Part shown: piece after piece, positions 32,312 to 39,916 of the stretch
How the letters are laid out: the number at the start of each line of letters is the position of its first letter
Position numbering within the stretch: the first letter of the stretch is position 1
Assembly (NCBI GenBank): GCA_030263805.2
Contig: CP136010.1
Span: 2,743,001 to 2,807,000 of the forward strand
Origin: Pseudomonas sp. FeN3W
GTDB lineage: Bacteria; Pseudomonadota; Gammaproteobacteria; Pseudomonadales; Pseudomonadaceae
Length of the DNA: 64,000 bases
Reading direction: 5' to 3'
Program-made: the position numbers and the translations under genes
Notes under the pieces: generated by a model
Told to the model about the DNA's origin: nothing
Databases searched by the model: none
Seen by the model: the letters and a program-made list of their open reading frames with translations, nothing else

Positions 32312-33760
32312 TCAGATGCCCATGCAGAGATACTTGATCTCCAGGTAATCCTCGATGCCGTACTTGGAGCCCTCGCGGCCAAGGCCGGAGGACTTCACCC
32401 CGCCGAAAGGCGCCACTTCGGTGGAGATCAGCCCGGTATTGATGCCCACCATGCCGTACTCCAGCGCCTCGGCGACGCGGAACACCCGGCCCAGATCGCG
32501 CGCATAAAAGTAGGAGGCCAGACCGAACTCGGTGTCGTTGGCCTTGGCGATCGCCTCGGCCTCGTCCTTGAAGCGGAACAGCGGTGCCAGCGGGCCGAAG
32601 GTTTCTTCCTTGGCCACCTTGGCGCTGTCCGGCACATCCACCAGCACGGTCGGCTCGAAATAGCTGCCGCCCAATGCATCAGCCTGGCCGCCCGCCACCA
32701 GCCGCGCACCCTGGGCGACAGCATCCTCGATATGCTCGCGGACCTTGGCGGCCGCGCGATCGTCGATCAGCGGGCCGAGGTCGGAACCCTCCTCCAGGCC
32801 ATTGCCGACCCGCAGCTTGGCCACAGCCGCCTGAAACTTCTCGGCGAAGGCGTCGTACACGCCATCCTGCACATAAATGCGGTTGACGCAGACGCAGGTC
32901 TGCCCGGCATTGCGGTACTTGGACTGCACGGCGCCCTTCACCGCCTCGTCCAGGTCGGCGTCGTCGAAGACGATGAACGGCGCGTTGCCGCCGAGCTCCA
33001 GCGAGACCTTCTTGATCCCCGGCGCGCACTGCTCCATCAGCTTGGCGCCCACTTCGGTGGAGCCGGTGAAGGAAATCTTGCGCACCTTGGGGTTGGCGGT
33101 CAGCTCGCTACCGATGTCGCCGGCCGAGCCGGTGACCACGCTGAGCACGCCCTTGGGAATGCCGGCACGTTCGGCCAGTTCGACCATCGCCAAGGCCGAG
33201 AACGGCGTCTGCGATGCGGGCTTGATCACCATGGTGCAGCCGGCCGCCAGTGCCGGGCCGGCCTTGCGGGTGATCATCGCTGCCGGGAAATTCCACGGCG
33301 TGATCGCCGCGGTCACGCCGATCGGCTGCTTGATGACGATGATGCGCTTGTCTTTCTGGTGGCCGGGAATGGTGTCGCCGTAGATGCGCTTGGCTTCCTC
33401 GGCGAACCATTCGATGAAGGAGGCAGCGTAGGCGATCTCGCCCTTGGCCTCGGCCAGCGGCTTGCCCTGCTCGAGGGTCATCAGCCGGCCGAGGTCGTCC
33501 TGGTTCTCCATCAAAAGCTCGAACCAGCGGCGCAGCTTCTGCGAACGCTCCTTGGCGGTCAGATCACGCCACGTCGGCAGTGCACGCTCGGCAGCATCGA
33601 CGGCGCGGCGGGTTTCCGCGGCGCCCATCTTCGGCACCGTGCCGAGCGTCTCGCCGGTGGCCGGGTTGTTCACGCTGATGGTCTGGCCGCTGTCGGCATC
33701 GACCCAGGCGCCATCGATATAGGCCTGCTGACGGAACAGAGCGGTGTCTTTGAGTTGCAT
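32312..33760 (-). CDS. gabD: NADP-dependent succinate-semialdehyde dehydrogenase
   Basis: This 482-residue aldehyde dehydrogenase has the length of GabD and the catalytic residues in place: the glutamate in SLELGGNAPFIVFDDADL and the nucleophilic cysteine in AGQTCVCVNRIYV. The N-terminus (LKDTALFRQQAYIDGAWVDAD) and the C-terminus (GREGSKYGIEDYLEIKYLCMG) are typical of the GabD branch. It oxidises succinate semialdehyde to succinate in GABA breakdown. GAGGAG lies 6 bases before ATG 33760. gabT is not adjacent, so the assignment rests on sequence alone; a glutarate-semialdehyde role is an alternative. Confidence 0.9.
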   Translation of the reverse strand: MQLKDTALFRQQAYIDGAWVDADSGQTISVNNPATGETLGTVPKMGAAETRRAVDAAERALPTWRDLTAKERSQKLRRWFELLMENQDDLGRLMTLEQGKPLAEAKGEIAYAASFIEWFAEEAKRIYGDTIPGHQKDKRIIVIKQPIGVTAAITPWNFPAAMITRKAGPALAAGCTMVIKPASQTPFSALAMVELAERAGIPKGVLSVVTGSAGDIGSELTANPKVRKISFTGSTEVGAKLMEQCAPGIKKVSLELGGNAPFIVFDDADLDEAVKGAVQSKYRNAGQTCVCVNRIYVQDGVYDAFAEKFQAAVAKLRVGNGLEEGSDLGPLIDDRAAAKVREHIEDAVAQGARLVAGGQADALGGSYFEPTVLVDVPDSAKVAKEETFGPLAPLFRFKDEAEAIAKANDTEFGLASYFYARDLGRVFRVAEALEYGMVGINTGLISTEVAPFGGVKSSGLGREGSKYGIEDYLEIKYLCMGI

Positions 33761-34061
33761 GGCAGTCTCCTCGGGCATCGTAGCGGCAGGCCCGCTGCGG
33801 AAAGTTTGGCTGATACGACGATCATCTGAACCGTCCTGCGCCGCCCGGTTCCTGTCGCCGCATTGCACTGCGAACAGCCATGCTAGGACCGCAGCCACTG
33901 ACCCGGCAAGCTCATGACGCATGACGTTGTCGCGCCATTGACCAGCCTGATGCATCGCACGGTCTGTCACGACTTGTTACCCAAAACCTGCTACTGGCCG
34001 GGGTATAGTTGCGCACGAACGGCGCCAGCCGCCGACAACCAAGGATCGATAAGGAGTTACC
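33761..34061. other. Gap between divergent gabD and cytochrome c' gene
   Basis: About 300 bases must contain both divergent promoters. A TATAGT at 34004-34009 is a possible -10 for the cytochrome gene, but no -35 lies at the right distance. No repeat or ORF stands out. Confidence 0.4.
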
Positions 34062-34526
34062 GTGAAAGCATTGATGACAGGCGCCGTGGCCGCCGTCCTG
34101 CTGGTCAGCACTGCCGCCCAGGCGCAGATGAAACCGGAAGAGATGGTCGAAACCCGCCAGGCCGGCTACCAGTTCATGTCGTGGAACATGGGCAAGATCA
34201 AGGCCCAGGTAGTCGACGGCAAGGAGCCCTACGATCAGGCCAAGGTGGCTGCCGCCGCCAATGCCATCGCAGCCATCGCCAACTCCGGCATGGGCAGCCT
34301 GTACAGCCCGGATACCACCACCGAGCAGCTGGGCAAGGCGACCCGCCTGAAGCCTGAGTTCTTCCAGAACCTCGATGAGGCCGGGCAGATCGGCCGCAAC
34401 TTCACTGCCGCCGCCAACCAGCTCGCCAAGGTCGCGGCAGAAGGCGATCAGGCCGCCATCAAGAAAGCCTTCGGTGATGTCGGTGGTAGCTGCAAGTCCT
34501 GCCACGACAAGTTCCGCGCCGACTGA
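34062..34526 (+). CDS. Cytochrome c'
   Basis: This 154-residue periplasmic protein starts at a GTG preceded by AAGGAG. It has a signal peptide (cleavage after AQA, about residue 21), a four-helix-bundle pattern and a single haem motif CKSCH near the C-terminus, as in all cytochromes c'. Such proteins bind NO and may protect denitrifiers from it or carry electrons. Its convergent neighbour is a cytochrome b561, a common pairing for membrane electron transfer. Confidence 0.93.
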   Translation: MKALMTGAVAAVLLVSTAAQAQMKPEEMVETRQAGYQFMSWNMGKIKAQVVDGKEPYDQAKVAAAANAIAAIANSGMGSLYSPDTTTEQLGKATRLKPEFFQNLDEAGQIGRNFTAAANQLAKVAAEGDQAAIKKAFGDVGGSCKSCHDKFRAD

Positions 34527-34563
34527 CCCGTCGCAGCCGGTCGACACCTGCCCGTCGGCTGGC

Positions 34564-35259
34564 TCACCAGTCCAGACTCGGTGCGACCGCTGCGGGTTCC
34601 GGCTCCAGCCAATCCCCCACCGCTTGTACGCCCCATACGCAAACGGCGCCCAGCGCAATCGCCAGCACCGCCGCGAGCAGCGAACCACCGCGGGCATCCT
34701 GCTGGGTCGGATGCTCACGCCGAGTTCTTCCCGCAATCATCGCCCGCACCAGCGGCCGACGCATCACCAGCGTGTAATAGACGATGGCCGCGACATGCAT
34801 GCCGATCAGCACCAGCAGCAACCATTTCGCCTGCCGATGCAGCCCGCTCAGCGCGCTGCCGGTTTCGCTGCTGACCAGCGCATAAAGCGGGCCCTGAAAG
34901 GCGATGTCATCGGTTGCCATCAAGCCGCTGGTCACCTGAAAGCCCACCAGCAGGAGCATGGCCAGCACCGAAAACGCACCGAGCGGATTGTGCCCGGCTT
35001 CGCGCCAGTTGCCCTGCAGATAATCCTTCACCCCGACGGTTGCCGCGAAGATCCGCGACCAGCGCGCGTAGGTCGAACCGACGAAGCCCCACACCAGACG
35101 GAATACCAGCAGCCCCAGCACCAGCAGACCGAGCCGGCCATGCCACAGCATCAGGCTGCCGCCCACCCAGCCCGTGACGACGGCTGCGACCACCGTCCCG
35201 GCGAATAACCAGTGAAACAGCCGCAGCGGCGCATCCCAGAGTTTGATATGGCCCGACAT
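34564..35259 (-). CDS. Cytochrome b561-type membrane protein
   Basis: This 231-residue protein has four main transmembrane helices with histidines suited as b-haem ligands (LFHWLFAG, MLWHGRLG, LHRQAKWLL, GMHVAAIVYY), plus a C-terminal fifth hydrophobic segment. It belongs to the PF01292 cytochrome b group that moves electrons from the quinone pool or a cytochrome c partner. ATG 35259 is chosen because GAGGGG lies 6 bases upstream; the longer in-frame ORF runs through the tRNA gene and is not real. It probably works with the adjacent cytochrome c'. Confidence 0.88.
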   Translation of the reverse strand: MSGHIKLWDAPLRLFHWLFAGTVVAAVVTGWVGGSLMLWHGRLGLLVLGLLVFRLVWGFVGSTYARWSRIFAATVGVKDYLQGNWREAGHNPLGAFSVLAMLLLVGFQVTSGLMATDDIAFQGPLYALVSSETGSALSGLHRQAKWLLLVLIGMHVAAIVYYTLVMRRPLVRAMIAGRTRREHPTQQDARGGSLLAAVLAIALGAVCVWGVQAVGDWLEPEPAAVAPSLDW

Positions 35260-35385
35260 CTCCATCCCCTCGCCCATTCGAACACCCACGGCCCCGGGCC
35301 GCGACACGCAAGGGTACCAGCCGGTGCGGCCACAGACAGCTGCGAAAAAGCCGCACCTGGGCATATCCACCCGGCCGCACCAGCA

Positions 35386-35414
35386 TGGACGCCCGTCAAC
35401 GACATGCGTATGAT
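35386..35414 (+). promoter_or_regulatory. Promoter of tRNA-Arg
   Basis: TGGACG (35386-35391), a 17-base spacer and TATGAT (35409-35414) precede a GC-rich discriminator (GCGCCCCGC), which is typical of stringently controlled stable-RNA promoters. Confidence 0.5.
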
Positions 35415-35427
35415 TGCGCCCCGCAAC

Positions 35428-35504
35428 GCATCCGTAGCTCAGCTGGATAGAGTACTGCCCTCCGAAGGCAGGGGTCGTGGGTTCGAATCCCGCCGGATGC
35501 GCCA
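35428..35504 (+). tRNA. tRNA-Arg (anticodon CCG)
   Basis: The 77-nt cloverleaf has an acceptor stem GCATCCG / CGGATGC, D-arm GCTC...GAGT, anticodon arm CTGCC-CTCCGAA-GGCAG with anticodon CCG, T-arm with GGTTCGAATCC and an encoded CCA end. It reads CGG codons. A strong hairpin terminator follows. Confidence 0.97.
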
Positions 35505-35546
35505 TATAGATAGATAGTCGTTTCGAGGCCCCGCTCGAAGCGCTCC

Positions 35547-35581
35547 GACAAAGCCCGCTCGCTGCGGGCTTTGTCGTTTCT
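35547..35581 (+). terminator. Terminator of tRNA-Arg
   Basis: A 12-bp perfect stem (GACAAAGCCCGC / GCGGGCTTTGTC) with a 5-base loop is followed by GTTTCT, 43 bases after the tRNA. Confidence 0.8.
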
Positions 35582-35855
35582 GCGCACCATCTTCAGGCCG
35601 TTGTCCGCAAACGACCAAAAGCCAACACCAGGCGAGTGCAGGTCGCCTGCCTGCATCGTGATGCTGATGCAAGGAAAACCCGCCATGCGGCGCCATCGGA
35701 CTGCGCCAACCTGACCTCACGCTCGTTTTAGACGCATCCAACTAGTGTTCTGTGAACCCGATCACCGAGCCTGCAGGACAACTGAACTTCAATGCGCCGA
35801 CCAGGTCGCGCCATGCGCACCTTGCCCCCACACACGACTTCAAGGAGGAAATCGC

Positions 35856-35990
35856 GTGCCCGTGCGCTATTACGCCCTCGTTTCGCTCTTCGCCGCAGCC
35901 CTGCTCACCGGCTGCACCGGCAACTACAAATTCAACGATGACCACTATCGTCCGCTGGGCGACCCGCAGGCTTTGAATCGCGGCCAGTGA
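35856..35990 (+). CDS. Small lipoprotein at the head of the T6SS operon
   Basis: A GTG with AAGGAGG upstream opens a 44-residue ORF: a hydrophobic signal segment with lipobox LTGC (mature cysteine at about residue 20) and a short hydrophilic tail of about 24 residues rich in Asn/Asp/Tyr. It is transcribed with fha, which starts 20 bases later. I do not recognise the family. The position suggests an accessory of the T6SS membrane complex or of its phosphorylation pathway. Confidence 0.65.
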   Translation: MPVRYYALVSLFAAALLTGCTGNYKFNDDHYRPLGDPQALNRGQ

Positions 35991-36010
35991 CCGCAAGGAG
36001 CGACACGACC

Positions 36011-37207
36011 ATGGAACTGGTCTTCGATATGGTGGGTGCCCAGCAATTCGTGCCGGGTCTGCTGACCACCAAAACCTTCAAGCAGGCCGGCGGCGTGATC
36101 GGCCGGGCCGAAGGCTGCGACTGGGTGATCCCGGATCGCAAGCGCGTACTCTCCGGGCGTCATGCGGTAATCAGCTATCGCGACGGCGCCTTCTTCCTCA
36201 CCGACACCAGCAGCAATGGCGTCCAGCTCAAGGATAGCGGCGCCAGCCTGGTCAAGGGCCAGCCGCAGCGAGTCGAGCACGGCAGCGTCTACTGCCTCGG
36301 CGACTTCGAGATTCGCGCACGGCTGATCCAGGACCCGGCGCTGTTCGAAGGTGACATCGGTCGCCCACAGCCGGCCGGCAGCATCATCCCCGACGACGCG
36401 TTTCTCGACCTCGATCCGCTGGTCGCCATGGATCAGCAGGAGCGCGTCTATGCCGAGGTCGACGACCTCGACCTCGCCCTGGTTGCGCCGCAACGCCAGG
36501 CGCAACAGCGCGACTACGCGCGCATCGACATGGAAAGCCTTCCGTTGCCGGAGCTGGTCATGCCAAAGGCCGCGCCGGAAGCCAAGCGCGAAGCCGAGCC
36601 CGAACGACTGCCGCAGGGATTCTGGACCCGTTTCGGCGAGGCGCTGGGTATCGAACTCGATGAGCTCGACGAGGAGCAGCGCCAGGCGCTGGCGCTGAAC
36701 GCCGCTCGCCTGCTCAAGCAGAGCGTCGGCGGCCTGCAGCAGAGCCTGCGCACCCGCAGCGAGCTGAAGAACGAGCTGCGCCTGGCCCTGACTACGGTGC
36801 AGAGTTCCGGCAACAATCCGCTCAAGCACAGCACGGACAGCGGCGAAGCGCTGAGCGCCCTGCTGCGCGGTGGCAAGCCCGGCCAGCTATCGGCCGAACA
36901 GGCCATCGGCCGCGCCTTTCGCGACCTGCAAGCACATCAGGTGGCGCTGCTGGCTGCCAGCCGCGCGGCCGTCCACGCAATGTTCGAGCAACTGGCACCA
37001 GAGCAGCTGGCGCTGCGTTTCGAACGCGAGGGCCGCAAACCGCTGATCGCCACCTCCGGCAGTCGCTGGCGCGCCTATCGCAGGCTGCATCAGAGCCTCG
37101 GCCAGGATGCCGACTGGAGCGAGCGACTGTTCGCCCGCGACTTTGCCAAGACCTATGAGGAGCAGGTGCGCCTGATCGCCACGCTCGATTCCACCCATCA
37201 AGGATGA
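36011..37207 (+). CDS. fha: T6SS FHA-domain protein (TagH/Fha)
   Basis: This 398-residue protein has an N-terminal FHA domain with the phosphothreonine-binding pattern GRAEGCDW, LSGRHAVI and TSSNG (about residues 30-75), and a helical C-terminal TagH-type domain (about 200-390). In the threonine-phosphorylation pathway the kinase modifies Fha, which then promotes T6SS assembly and firing; PppA reverses this. ATG 36011 is preferred; a GTG at 35987 overlapping the lipoprotein stop is possible but adds non-domain residues. It heads the fha-tssJ-tssK-tssL-tssM-pppA-kinase operon. Confidence 0.93.
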   Translation: MELVFDMVGAQQFVPGLLTTKTFKQAGGVIGRAEGCDWVIPDRKRVLSGRHAVISYRDGAFFLTDTSSNGVQLKDSGASLVKGQPQRVEHGSVYCLGDFEIRARLIQDPALFEGDIGRPQPAGSIIPDDAFLDLDPLVAMDQQERVYAEVDDLDLALVAPQRQAQQRDYARIDMESLPLPELVMPKAAPEAKREAEPERLPQGFWTRFGEALGIELDELDEEQRQALALNAARLLKQSVGGLQQSLRTRSELKNELRLALTTVQSSGNNPLKHSTDSGEALSALLRGGKPGQLSAEQAIGRAFRDLQAHQVALLAASRAAVHAMFEQLAPEQLALRFEREGRKPLIATSGSRWRAYRRLHQSLGQDADWSERLFARDFAKTYEEQVRLIATLDSTHQG

Positions 37208-37211
37208 TTCC

Positions 37212-37694
37212 ATGTCTCGTCGCATCACTCTGGCCATGCTGGCCTCGCTGCTCGTGCTGGGCGGCTGCTCGGCGCTGTCGCCCTACTCCAAGCTGACCAA
37301 GCTCGACCTCGAACTGCACGGCAGCGACCGTCTCAACCCCGACCTCAACGGCCGGCCCTCGCCGATCGTCCTGCGCCTGCTGGAGCTCAAGCATCCGGTG
37401 GCGTTCGAGAACGGCGACTTCTTCGCCCTCTACCAGCGGCCCAAGGAAGTCCTGGCGCCAGACCTGGTGACCTCCGAGGAACTGGAACTGCGTCCCGGCG
37501 AGAGCCGTGAACTCAGGCTCTCGGTGCAGGACGGCAGTCGCTACGTCGGCGTACTGGCGGCCTACCGCGACCTGCCGGAAGCCAGCTGGCGCTACGTCAT
37601 CGCCGTGCCGCCGCAAGAGCGCACCCATGTCGCCTTGAGCCTGGACGAGCGCGGCATCGCGCTGCTCGACCCGCTCGCCGAAGAAGGACAGTAA
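37212..37694 (+). CDS. tssJ: T6SS outer-membrane lipoprotein TssJ
   Basis: This 160-residue protein has a lipoprotein signal peptide with lipobox LGGC (cysteine at residue 19) and the transthyretin-like TssJ fold pattern, including RPSPIVLRLLELK and the ALYQRPKEVL loop that contacts TssM. It anchors the TssLM inner-membrane complex to the outer membrane. It lies 4 bases after fha and 2 bases before tssK. Confidence 0.95.
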   Translation: MSRRITLAMLASLLVLGGCSALSPYSKLTKLDLELHGSDRLNPDLNGRPSPIVLRLLELKHPVAFENGDFFALYQRPKEVLAPDLVTSEELELRPGESRELRLSVQDGSRYVGVLAAYRDLPEASWRYVIAVPPQERTHVALSLDERGIALLDPLAEEGQ

Positions 37695-37696
37695 GC

Positions 37697-39028
37697 ATGA
37701 GCCTGCAAAAAGTTGTCTGGCAGGAAGGCATGCTGCTGCGCCCGCAGCACTTCCAGCAAAGCGATCGCTACTACGACCACCAGCTCAAGGCGCGCACCCA
37801 GAAGCTGGGTAACTATGCCTGGGGGTTCTTCAACCTGGAGATCGACCGCCAGTTCCTCAACATGGGCAAGCTGGTGCTCAGCCAGGCCAGCGGCATCCTA
37901 CCGGACGGTACGCTGTTCGAGCTGGGCAGCGAGCGCGAGCCACTGGCCCTGGACATCCCGCCGAACACCGGCAGTACACCGGTATACCTTGCGCTGCCGC
38001 TGGTCACCGGCAACCACATTGAGACCCGCCGCCCCGAACAGAAGGACGTGCTGGCGCGCTACACCGCCCATGAGCTGGATGTCGCCGACTCCAATGCCGG
38101 CGACAGCAGCTCCAGCCAGGTCAGCACCGGGCTGCCGGATTTCCGCCTGCTGCTGGGCGAGCAGCAGAGCGACCAGGCCTACGTGAAGCTGCAGCTGTGC
38201 GAGGTGCTCGACACCACGCCGGACGGGGTCATCAGCCTCGACCCCGAGTTCATTCCGACCTACGTCAACTTCCAGGCTTCGGGCTACCTGCTGTCCTGCC
38301 TGAAGGAAGTGATCAGCATGCTCGCCCACCGCGGCGATACCCTCGCCGAGCGCATCAGCGCCACCGGCAAGGTGGGTGGCGCCGAGGTCGGCGACTTCAT
38401 GATGCTGCAGCTGATCAACCGTCACGAGCCGGTGCTGCGCCACTACCTGGGCGTGGAGCAGGTACACCCGGAGCAGATCTACCGCGACCTGCTTGGCCTG
38501 CTTGGCGAGTTGGCGACCTTCTCCAGCGAGAGCAAGCGCCCGCGCCTGGATGGCCGTTACCAGCATAGTGACCAGGGCGCGAGCTTCCGCAAGCTGATGG
38601 ACGCGATCCGCCAGGTGCTGTCGATGGTGCTCGAGCAGCACGCCATCGAACTGCTGCTGCAGCAGCGCCAGTACGGTATCCAGGTATCGCCACTGCATGA
38701 CCACAAGCTGCTCGGCACGGCCTCCTTCGTGCTCGCCGCCAGCGCCCAATGCGATTCCGAAACCCTGCGCAACCGCCTGCCGGCGCACCTGAAGATCGGC
38801 CCGGTGGAACGCATCCGCCAACTGGTCAACCTGCATCTGCCGGGCATCCGCCTCAAGCCGCTGCCGGTGGCGCCGCGGCAGATCCCCTTCCATGCCGGCA
38901 AGACCTATTTCGCGCTGGAGCTCAGCTCCGAGGACCAGGCGCAGCTGGAGCGCTCCGGCGGCTTTGCCTTCCATGTGTCCGGTGACTTCGCCGGGCTCGA
39001 ACTGAAATTCTGGGCGGTCAGGGACTGA
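37697..39028 (+). CDS. tssK: T6SS baseplate protein TssK
   Basis: The 443-residue TssK links the baseplate to the TssL/TssM membrane complex. The N-terminus KVVWQEGMLLRPQHFQQSDRYY is the hallmark of the family and the length is normal. An N-terminal shell domain, helical middle and C-terminal domain can be followed. Translation is probably coupled to tssJ. Its presence, while TssE/F/G are missing from the window, shows that the rest of the baseplate must be encoded elsewhere. Confidence 0.97.
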   Translation: MSLQKVVWQEGMLLRPQHFQQSDRYYDHQLKARTQKLGNYAWGFFNLEIDRQFLNMGKLVLSQASGILPDGTLFELGSEREPLALDIPPNTGSTPVYLALPLVTGNHIETRRPEQKDVLARYTAHELDVADSNAGDSSSSQVSTGLPDFRLLLGEQQSDQAYVKLQLCEVLDTTPDGVISLDPEFIPTYVNFQASGYLLSCLKEVISMLAHRGDTLAERISATGKVGGAEVGDFMMLQLINRHEPVLRHYLGVEQVHPEQIYRDLLGLLGELATFSSESKRPRLDGRYQHSDQGASFRKLMDAIRQVLSMVLEQHAIELLLQQRQYGIQVSPLHDHKLLGTASFVLAASAQCDSETLRNRLPAHLKIGPVERIRQLVNLHLPGIRLKPLPVAPRQIPFHAGKTYFALELSSEDQAQLERSGGFAFHVSGDFAGLELKFWAVRD

Positions 39029-39033
39029 GCGAC

Positions 39034-39915
39034 ATGATCAAGGAAATGGATTACGGACAGAACGACCACACGGTCATCGTCAACCGCGCCGGCGAAGCGC
39101 CGGCACAGAGCCCGCTGACCGACTTCGACACCCCGCCGCGCTTCGAGCAGCTGGAGGAACGGATGATCTACGCCGCCCGCCTGCGCCCGGCGGAAACCTT
39201 CAACATCAGTCTCAATCCGCTGGTGGCCGCCGCCTCGCCGCTACTGTCGGAAGTGGTACGGCTCAAGCACAGCCTGGACAGCGAAGACCTGCAGGCACTG
39301 CACCGGCAATTGAGCAGTGCGATCAAGCTGTTCGAGCACCGCTCGCTGCATGATGGCGCCGAAAGCAGCCAGGTGATGGCGGCGCGCTACGTGCTCTGCA
39401 CCATTCTCGACGAGGCCGTGGTGACCACGCCCTGGGGCAACGAGAGTGAATGGTCGCAGATGAGCCTGCTGTCCTCCTTCCACAACGAGACCTTCGGCGG
39501 CGAGAAGTTCTTCCAACTACTCGAGCGACTGGCGCGCAACCCGGTCAAGCACCTGCCGATGCTGGAGCTGATGTACCTGTGCCTGTCCCTTGGCTTCGAG
39601 GGCAAGTACCGCGTGCTACCGCGCGGCATGCTCGAGCTGGAAGCGGTGCGCGACAGCCTCTACCGGCAGATCCGGCAGATGCGCGGCGATATACCGCGCG
39701 AGCTGTCGCCGCATTGGGAAGGCCTCAAGGACAGCCGCCGGCGCCTGGTGCGCATCGTGCCCTGGTGGATGGTCGCGCTGTTCACTCTGATGTGCCTCGG
39801 AGTGATCTACGGCGGTTTCGCCTGGGTGCTCGGCGAACAGCGCGAGAGCGTGCTGCAACCCTATCGCTCGCTGGACATGGATGCCGGCGACTCCACTTTT
39901 TCAGGGATGAAATGA
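39034..39915 (+). CDS. tssL: T6SS inner-membrane protein TssL (DotU family)
   Basis: This 293-residue protein has a cytoplasmic helical DotU domain (about 55-250, with YVLCTILDEAVVTTPWG) and one C-terminal membrane anchor (about 245-268, WWMVALFTLMCLGVIYGGF). No OmpA-like peptidoglycan-binding extension follows, so cell-wall anchoring must come from another protein. It lies 5 bases after tssK and 1 base before tssM. Confidence 0.96.
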   Translation: MIKEMDYGQNDHTVIVNRAGEAPAQSPLTDFDTPPRFEQLEERMIYAARLRPAETFNISLNPLVAAASPLLSEVVRLKHSLDSEDLQALHRQLSSAIKLFEHRSLHDGAESSQVMAARYVLCTILDEAVVTTPWGNESEWSQMSLLSSFHNETFGGEKFFQLLERLARNPVKHLPMLELMYLCLSLGFEGKYRVLPRGMLELEAVRDSLYRQIRQMRGDIPRELSPHWEGLKDSRRRLVRIVPWWMVALFTLMCLGVIYGGFAWVLGEQRESVLQPYRSLDMDAGDSTFSGMK

Positions 39916-39916
39916 G

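Noticed and set aside
35428..35504. tRNA-Arg as an island attachment site
   Set aside because: No integrase and no repeat of the tRNA 3' end were seen in the window, so the T6SS genes beside it are not shown to be an integrated island.
35260..35505. N-terminal extension of the cytochrome b561 ORF
   Set aside because: The extension is translated from the antisense of the tRNA-Arg gene (PAGFEPTTPAFGG is a common tRNA artefact); the ATG at 35259 has a proper ribosome site.
35800..35855. Sigma-54 promoter before the T6SS operon
   Set aside because: A TTGC is present near 35820 but no GG lies at the required distance upstream.
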